This document shows, one piece after another, positions 6,481 through 9,236 of a stretch of DNA of 9,236 nt. The notes below the pieces were generated by a model that was not told the DNA's origin, did not search any database, and worked only from the letters and a program-made list of their open reading frames with translations. The position numbers were made by a program, and so were the translations under genes. Source of the stretch: DATKCN01 sp035513175 (GTDB lineage Bacteria > Chloroflexota > Chloroflexia > Thermomicrobiales > CFX8); assembly GCA_035513175.1 (NCBI GenBank), contig DATKCN010000362.1, positions 1 to 9,236 on the forward strand, in the 5' to 3' direction. How positions within the stretch are numbered: the stretch's first letter is position 1; each line of letters begins with the position of its first letter.

Positions 6481-6520
6481 GAACCATCCGGACCTATGGT
6501 TCATGGTTTTCGCAAACCAT
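6481..6520. promoter_or_regulatory. Cluster of four ATGGTT/AACCAT half-sites
   Basis: Two adjacent perfect 7-bp inverted repeats occur: GAACCAT (6481-6487) with ATGGTTC (6496-6502), and ATGGTTT (6503-6509) with AAACCAT (6514-6520). They share the hexamer ATGGTT, giving two head-to-head sites abutting at 6502/6503. The region is markedly more AT-rich than its surroundings and immediately precedes or overlaps the candidate promoter of the riboswitch-adhesin unit. It is best read as a transcription-factor operator; no known regulator consensus is recognised. Confidence 0.45.
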
Positions 6521-6531
6521 TACGCTATCAT
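6504..6531 (+). promoter_or_regulatory. Candidate promoter of the riboswitch-adhesin transcript
   Basis: TATCAT (6526-6531) differs from TATAAT at one base and lies in a locally AT-rich stretch. The matching -35 position, TGGTTT at 6504-6509 with a 16-base spacer, is a poor match to TTGACA, so an activator acting through the ATGGTT sites is possible. Transcription would begin near 6538 and give a leader of about 160 nt containing the complete riboswitch. Confidence 0.35.
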
Positions 6532-6603
6532 TCAGTACGGAAGTGTCTTTTAGCGCGGGATGCTTCTTCTCAGCTAGCCCGTGTTGCGCATGTTGTTGCA
6601 CAT

Positions 6604-6681
6604 GGGAATCTGAGATGGGCACACCTGTCGCGAGGCAGGGACGCAAAGCCAGGGGTCTCGACTCATCGAGACAGCCCAGCC
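6604..6681 (+). promoter_or_regulatory. Cyclic di-GMP-I (GEMM-I) riboswitch aptamer
   Basis: The signature GGGACGCAAAGCC (6638-6650) is present exactly. Its partner strand GGGCACACC (6617-6625) differs at one base from the GGGCAAACC of the Vibrio cholerae Vc2 aptamer, and the distance between the two is the same as in Vc2. The P2 hairpin is CCTGTC (6624-6629) pairing with GGCAGG (6634-6639) around a GCGA tetraloop (6630-6633), a GNRA loop as the family requires for docking onto P3. P3 is GGG plus GTCTCGA (6652-6661) pairing with TCGAGAC (6666-6672), then an AG bulge, then CCC (6675-6677). A 9-bp closing helix can form between 6580-6588 and 6681-6689, ending at the Shine-Dalgarno. The aptamer senses the second messenger c-di-GMP and here would control translation of the DUF3494 surface protein. 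Its ON or OFF sense is not evident. Confidence 0.9.
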
Positions 6682-6688
6682 GCAACGC

Positions 6689-6694
6689 GAGGAG
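6689..6694 (+). promoter_or_regulatory. Shine-Dalgarno site of the DUF3494 gene, next to the riboswitch
   Basis: GAGGAG lies four bases before the ATG at 6699 and fixes that start. Its 5' base is the last base of the helix that can enclose the aptamer. It can also pair with TCTTCTC (6565-6571) in the leader, or in part (GAGAC, 6692-6696) with the P3 strand GTCTC (6655-6659), which makes it the likely target of the switch. Confidence 0.7.
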
Positions 6695-6698
6695 ACAC

Positions 6699-7967
6699 AT
6701 GTTCAAGGTGAGTCACGCAACAAAGAGTATTGTGGCCGCCGGGCTGCTGGTTTGCGCGGTCGTTCTCGGCGGCGCCTTCCCACGTGGCGCGGCGGCGAAC
6801 GCGTTGCTTGGATCGGCCCGGAGCTTCGCCATCCTGGGCAGCTCGACCGTCACCAACACAGGGGCGACCGTCATCACGGGCAATCTCGGCCTCTACCCGG
6901 GCACGGCGGTCACCGGCTTTCCCCCTGGAACGGTCAATGGAACGATGCATGTGGCTGACGCAGTCGCGCTCCAGGCCCGGTCGGATGTCACCGCCGCCTA
7001 TATCGATCTCGCGGGCCGTGCCTGCGACTTCGATCTGACCGGTCAGGATCTGGGCGGGATGACGCTCATTCCAGGCGTCTACTGCTTCTCGTCAACGGCA
7101 CAGCTGACGGGGACACTGACCCTCGACGCGCTGGGCGACCCGGACGCGTTGTTCATCTTTCAGATCGGCTCCTCCCTGACCACCGCGAGCGGGTCATCGG
7201 TGCTGATGACCAGCGGCTCCCCCTGCAACGTGTTCTGGCAGGTCGGCAGCTCGGCCACCATTGGCACGACGACGAGCTTCGTCGGCAACATCCTCGCCTT
7301 GACAAGCATCTGGCTCACCAACGGCGCAAGCATCGAGGGCCGGGCGCTGGCGCGCAACGGCGAGGTGACGATGGACACCAACACGGTGTCCAACGCCGCA
7401 TGCATCACGGTTGAGATCCCAACTGCTACGCCGACGGCCACGGTGGAAACCCCGACGTCGACCACCGGTCCGGGCGAGTCAACCCCTGTCGGAACTGCCC
7501 CGGGCGATGAGACGCCCACCGTGACGGGCGAGAGCACCCCCGTGACTGGCACTCCCTCGACCGGCACACCTGTGTCGGGCACGCAGACTCCGATCATCCC
7601 TGGCAACGAAACGCCGGGCGCGGGCACTCCGACGATCACCGTCCAGCAAGAGGGCACTCCGACGATCACCGTTCAGCAAGAGGGCACCCCGACATCCACC
7701 CCGCTGACTCAGACGCCGGGCGGCCCAACAGCGACACCGAGATTTACGACGCCGGTAACAGGGACTCCGACGGCCTGGGCGACCAGCACCCCGACGAAAA
7801 CCGCGACGGCGCCTATCGTGACGTTCCCCAAAACCGGCTCCGGCGGTCAGGACGCGCTGCTGACCAGTCAGTCGGTCGGCTACACCAATCTGGCGATCAG
7901 TCTCGCGCTGGTGCTGCTGCTGACTGGCGCGCTCGCGTTCACGATCGAGCGACGAAGCCGCCGCTAG
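6699..7967 (+). CDS. DUF3494 (ice-binding-like) surface protein with FPKTG cell-wall sorting signal
   Basis: The protein has 422 aa. A signal peptide (1-34: basic start, hydrophobic core IVAAGLLVCAVVLGGAF, cleavage near AAA-NA) precedes a DUF3494 domain at about 36-236. That domain shows LGSARSFAILGSSTVTNTG, TVITGNLGLYPG, LTGQDLGGMTLIPGVYCF, DALFIFQIGSSL and IEGRALARNGEVTMDTNTV in parts. Residues 238-372 are a Thr/Pro stalk with TPT and GTP repeats. The C-terminus has the sorting motif FPKTG (376-380), a membrane span (about 396-414) and a basic ERRSRR tail, so the protein should be covalently anchored by a sortase. The start is fixed by GAGGAG at 6689. DUF3494 includes ice-binding antifreeze proteins and adhesin modules, but ice binding cannot be inferred here. 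It is governed by the upstream c-di-GMP riboswitch and followed by a terminator and a sortase gene. Confidence 0.92.
   Translation: MFKVSHATKSIVAAGLLVCAVVLGGAFPRGAAANALLGSARSFAILGSSTVTNTGATVITGNLGLYPGTAVTGFPPGTVNGTMHVADAVALQARSDVTAAYIDLAGRACDFDLTGQDLGGMTLIPGVYCFSSTAQLTGTLTLDALGDPDALFIFQIGSSLTTASGSSVLMTSGSPCNVFWQVGSSATIGTTTSFVGNILALTSIWLTNGASIEGRALARNGEVTMDTNTVSNAACITVEIPTATPTATVETPTSTTGPGESTPVGTAPGDETPTVTGESTPVTGTPSTGTPVSGTQTPIIPGNETPGAGTPTITVQQEGTPTITVQQEGTPTSTPLTQTPGGPTATPRFTTPVTGTPTAWATSTPTKTATAPIVTFPKTGSGGQDALLTSQSVGYTNLAISLALVLLLTGALAFTIERRSRR
7622..7681 (+). repeat. Two 30-bp direct repeats in the stalk-coding region
   Basis: The 30-bp unit at 7622-7651 is repeated at 7652-7681 with one silent C/T change (7642 versus 7672), and a degraded third copy starts at 7682. 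Each unit encodes the ten residues GTPTITVQQE. The near-identity at DNA level points to a recent in-frame duplication lengthening the stalk. Confidence 0.95.
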
Positions 7968-8010
7968 CACGCGCGGATTCGCGCCGCGCTGCTATCCAAG
8001 GCGCCGCCGA

Positions 8011-8042
8011 GGGCTGTTCCGAGCGCAGGAGCAGCCCTTTTT
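8011..8042 (+). terminator. Strong intrinsic terminator after the DUF3494 gene
   Basis: GGGCTGTTCC (8011-8020) pairs with GGAGCAGCCC (8028-8037) over 10 bp with one G-U pair, around the loop GAGCGCA, and is followed directly by TTTTT. It lies 43 bases after the stop of the DUF3494 gene and should separate that transcript from the sortase gene. Confidence 0.92.
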
Positions 8043-8059
8043 CATCGGACGGCGAACGT

Positions 8060-8091
8060 CACGCGCGTGGCCGAGCGGACAGCCGGCTGTC
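8060..8091. promoter_or_regulatory. Two perfect palindromes upstream of the sortase gene
   Basis: CACGCGCGTG (8060-8069) and GACAGCCGGCTGTC (8078-8091) lie between the terminator and the sortase ATG at 8111. They occupy the only space available for a separate sortase promoter and could be operators or a leader hairpin. No -10/-35 pair is recognised, and GC-rich palindromes are partly expected by chance. Confidence 0.3.
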
Positions 8092-8110
8092 GCCCAGAAG
8101 TGAGAATGCC

Positions 8111-8908
8111 ATGCGCCGTCCGGGCCACGACAAGATCAGACACAGCGCCTCAGCAGGCCGGCTCGTGTCTCGCAGGCTCGTTCCCGTCGCGCTGCTGGCA
8201 GCATTCATCCTGGCGACTCTTACGCCGGCGCCCGCCGCGATCCCCGTCGAGCCGACTCCCGATCCGGCGCTGCTGGTCGCGGGGAACTCAGACTCAGCGA
8301 ACGGCGAATGGGAGCCGACAGGCAGAGCAACAAGCGTTCCAATCGGGGTCGTCGTGGCTGCGTCCACCGCAACCAACGTCCCGGAGGCACGCCAGGCGAC
8401 CGCCACGAAGCGGCCGCCACGGCCGACACATGCGCCAGCCCCGACGACGGCCCCGGCCGGTTATGCCCCCATCACGCGACTCATCATCTCGAGCATCGGC
8501 GTCGACGCCGCGGTCGAGGTAAAGACCCTCGAACCTGACGGAGAGATGCAGGCGCCCAGCGACCCGGACATCGCCGCCTGGTACGACTTCTCCTCACAGC
8601 CGGTCGAGGCGGGCAACGCGGTGTTTTCCGGGCATCTGGATTACGCGGACTACGGACAGGCGGTGTTCTGGCGGCTCGGCGAGCTGACCCAAGGCGACCT
8701 GATCGAGGTCGTTCACCAGGACGGCGTTGTCGTGCGCTACCGCGTCACCTCCATCCAGCCGTTCGCCGCCACCGACAACGCAACCGCCATCGTGGCGTCC
8801 ACCGGAGTGGCGGCCATTACGATCATCACCTGCCAGGGCACGTTCGACCCCGCGAGCCGCGAGTATGACGAGCGCCTCGTCGTCACCGGTCTACGCGTGG
8901 ACTCCTGA
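8111..8908 (+). CDS. Class F-like sortase (transpeptidase)
   Basis: The protein has 265 aa. A basic N-terminus and one signal-anchor span (about 22-43) put the enzyme outside the membrane. Residues 44-117 are a Pro/Thr/Ala-rich linker, and the sortase beta-barrel spans about 118-265. Catalytic residues are His175 in FSGHLDY, Cys241 in IITCQG and Arg255 in YDERLVV, in the order and spacing of sortases. PVEAGNAVFSGHLDY, AVFWRLGELTQGDLIEV and the final LVVTGLRV fit class F (or the related class E) enzymes, which cleave LPxTG-like signals between Thr and Gly and join the protein to the cell wall. The obvious substrate is the FPKTG-bearing protein encoded just upstream. The ATG at 8111 has only a weak SD (GTGAG). 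The intervening terminator suggests its own promoter. Class assignment is less sure than sortase identity. Confidence 0.92.
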   Translation: MRRPGHDKIRHSASAGRLVSRRLVPVALLAAFILATLTPAPAAIPVEPTPDPALLVAGNSDSANGEWEPTGRATSVPIGVVVAASTATNVPEARQATATKRPPRPTHAPAPTTAPAGYAPITRLIISSIGVDAAVEVKTLEPDGEMQAPSDPDIAAWYDFSSQPVEAGNAVFSGHLDYADYGQAVFWRLGELTQGDLIEVVHQDGVVVRYRVTSIQPFAATDNATAIVASTGVAAITIITCQGTFDPASREYDERLVVTGLRVDS

Positions 8909-8967
8909 GCCCGTTCCTTCAGCTCGCCTGAGCCCACTACCCCGCGACCGATCTCCGGCAGGCCGGG

Positions 8968-8973
8968 TATGAT
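8968..8973 (+). promoter_or_regulatory. Possible -10 element upstream of the second Gfo/Idh/MocA gene
   Basis: TATGAT matches TATAAT at five of six bases and lies 113 bases before the ATG at 9086. No convincing -35 is seen upstream. A short inverted repeat, GGAGA (8985-8989) with TCTCC (8994-8998), follows. The rest of the 177-bp gap after the sortase gene shows nothing clear. Confidence 0.2.
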
Positions 8974-9085
8974 GCCCCCTCGACGGAGAATCGTCTCCAT
9001 GCCAACGCGACCCGGACGACCAACAGCGGCGAGATGACGACATGCGCGACACGCAGCGCGCGACCCGTTGCGATCGGAGACCACC

Positions 9086-9236
9086 ATGTTCGACCCCATC
9101 CGCATCGGCATCATCGGCTGCGGGCGTATCCTGCCGGCCCACCTGCGAGGCTACCGGCTGCTAAGGGAGGCGGGATTCGACGATTTTCGCGTCACCGGCC
9201 TCGTAGCGCGCAATCCGAATGACGCGCACATGTTCC
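9086..9236 (+). CDS. Gfo/Idh/MocA family oxidoreductase, 3' end missing
   Basis: An open frame from ATG 9086 runs to the window end, giving 50 residues. It begins with the canonical dinucleotide-binding sequence RIGIIGCGRILPAHLRGY, with GxxGxG intact and the P-A-H-L context common in Gfo/Idh/MocA enzymes, followed by a helix and the VTGLVARNPNDA strand, as expected for the Rossmann fold. GGAG (9076-9079) six bases upstream supports the start. It is only distantly like the complete relative at 5126, which lacks the third glycine. Substrate and full length cannot be judged. Confidence 0.85.
   Translation, partial: MFDPIRIGIIGCGRILPAHLRGYRLLREAGFDDFRVTGLVARNPNDAHMF

Noticed and set aside
6206..6553. 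Possible small protein gene in the region before the riboswitch
   Set aside because: It crosses the inverted-repeat element and the promoter candidates, has no SD, and its product resembles no family.
6699..7967. Antifreeze function for the DUF3494 protein
   Set aside because: The domain is shared by ice binders and non-binders, and the ice-binding face cannot be judged without structure or assay, so only the family name is used.

Overview
This window comes from a high-GC bacterium. No rRNA or tRNA is present to fix the taxon. A Thr/Pro-rich wall-linker protein with an FPKTG sorting signal, a class F-like sortase, a YihY/holin/DUF3618 envelope cluster and several Gfo/Idh/MocA-type oxidoreductases together suggest a Chloroflexota lineage such as Thermomicrobia, with Actinobacteria as the alternative. 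This placement is inference.

Left part (1-3983): the 3' end of a DJ-1/PfpI-family gene on the + strand meets, tail to tail across a perfect hairpin, a five-gene minus-strand cluster. In transcription order the cluster is a YihY/BrkB-family membrane protein, two tandem paralogous single-span proteins resembling ElaB/YqjD (DUF883), a Phage_holin_3_6 (YqjE-like) membrane protein, and a DUF3618 membrane protein that overlaps the holin gene by 25 bp. The layout recalls the yqjD-yqjE neighbourhood of enterobacteria and probably serves the envelope or stress response; the exact function is unknown.

Middle (3984-6181): a divergent intergenic region leads to a short luciferase-like (LLM/F420 or FMN) oxidoreductase. 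A 49-bp array of seven G-rich heptamers follows, then a complete Gfo/Idh/MocA NAD(P)-dependent oxidoreductase. A second, canonical Gfo/Idh/MocA gene begins at 9086 and runs off the window.

Right part (6182-8908): this is the most interesting segment. A 517-bp non-coding region contains a 145-bp inverted-repeat element, a cluster of ATGGTT/AACCAT half-sites with a candidate promoter, and a well-formed cyclic-di-GMP-I (GEMM-I) riboswitch ending at the Shine-Dalgarno site of a DUF3494 (ice-binding-like) protein. That protein has a signal peptide, a DUF3494 domain, a Thr/Pro-rich stalk and a C-terminal FPKTG-membrane-Arg cell-wall sorting signal. A strong intrinsic terminator follows, then a class F-like sortase gene with His, Cys and Arg catalytic residues in place. 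Together these look like a second-messenger-controlled surface adhesin and its cognate anchoring enzyme, with only the adhesin gene directly under the riboswitch.
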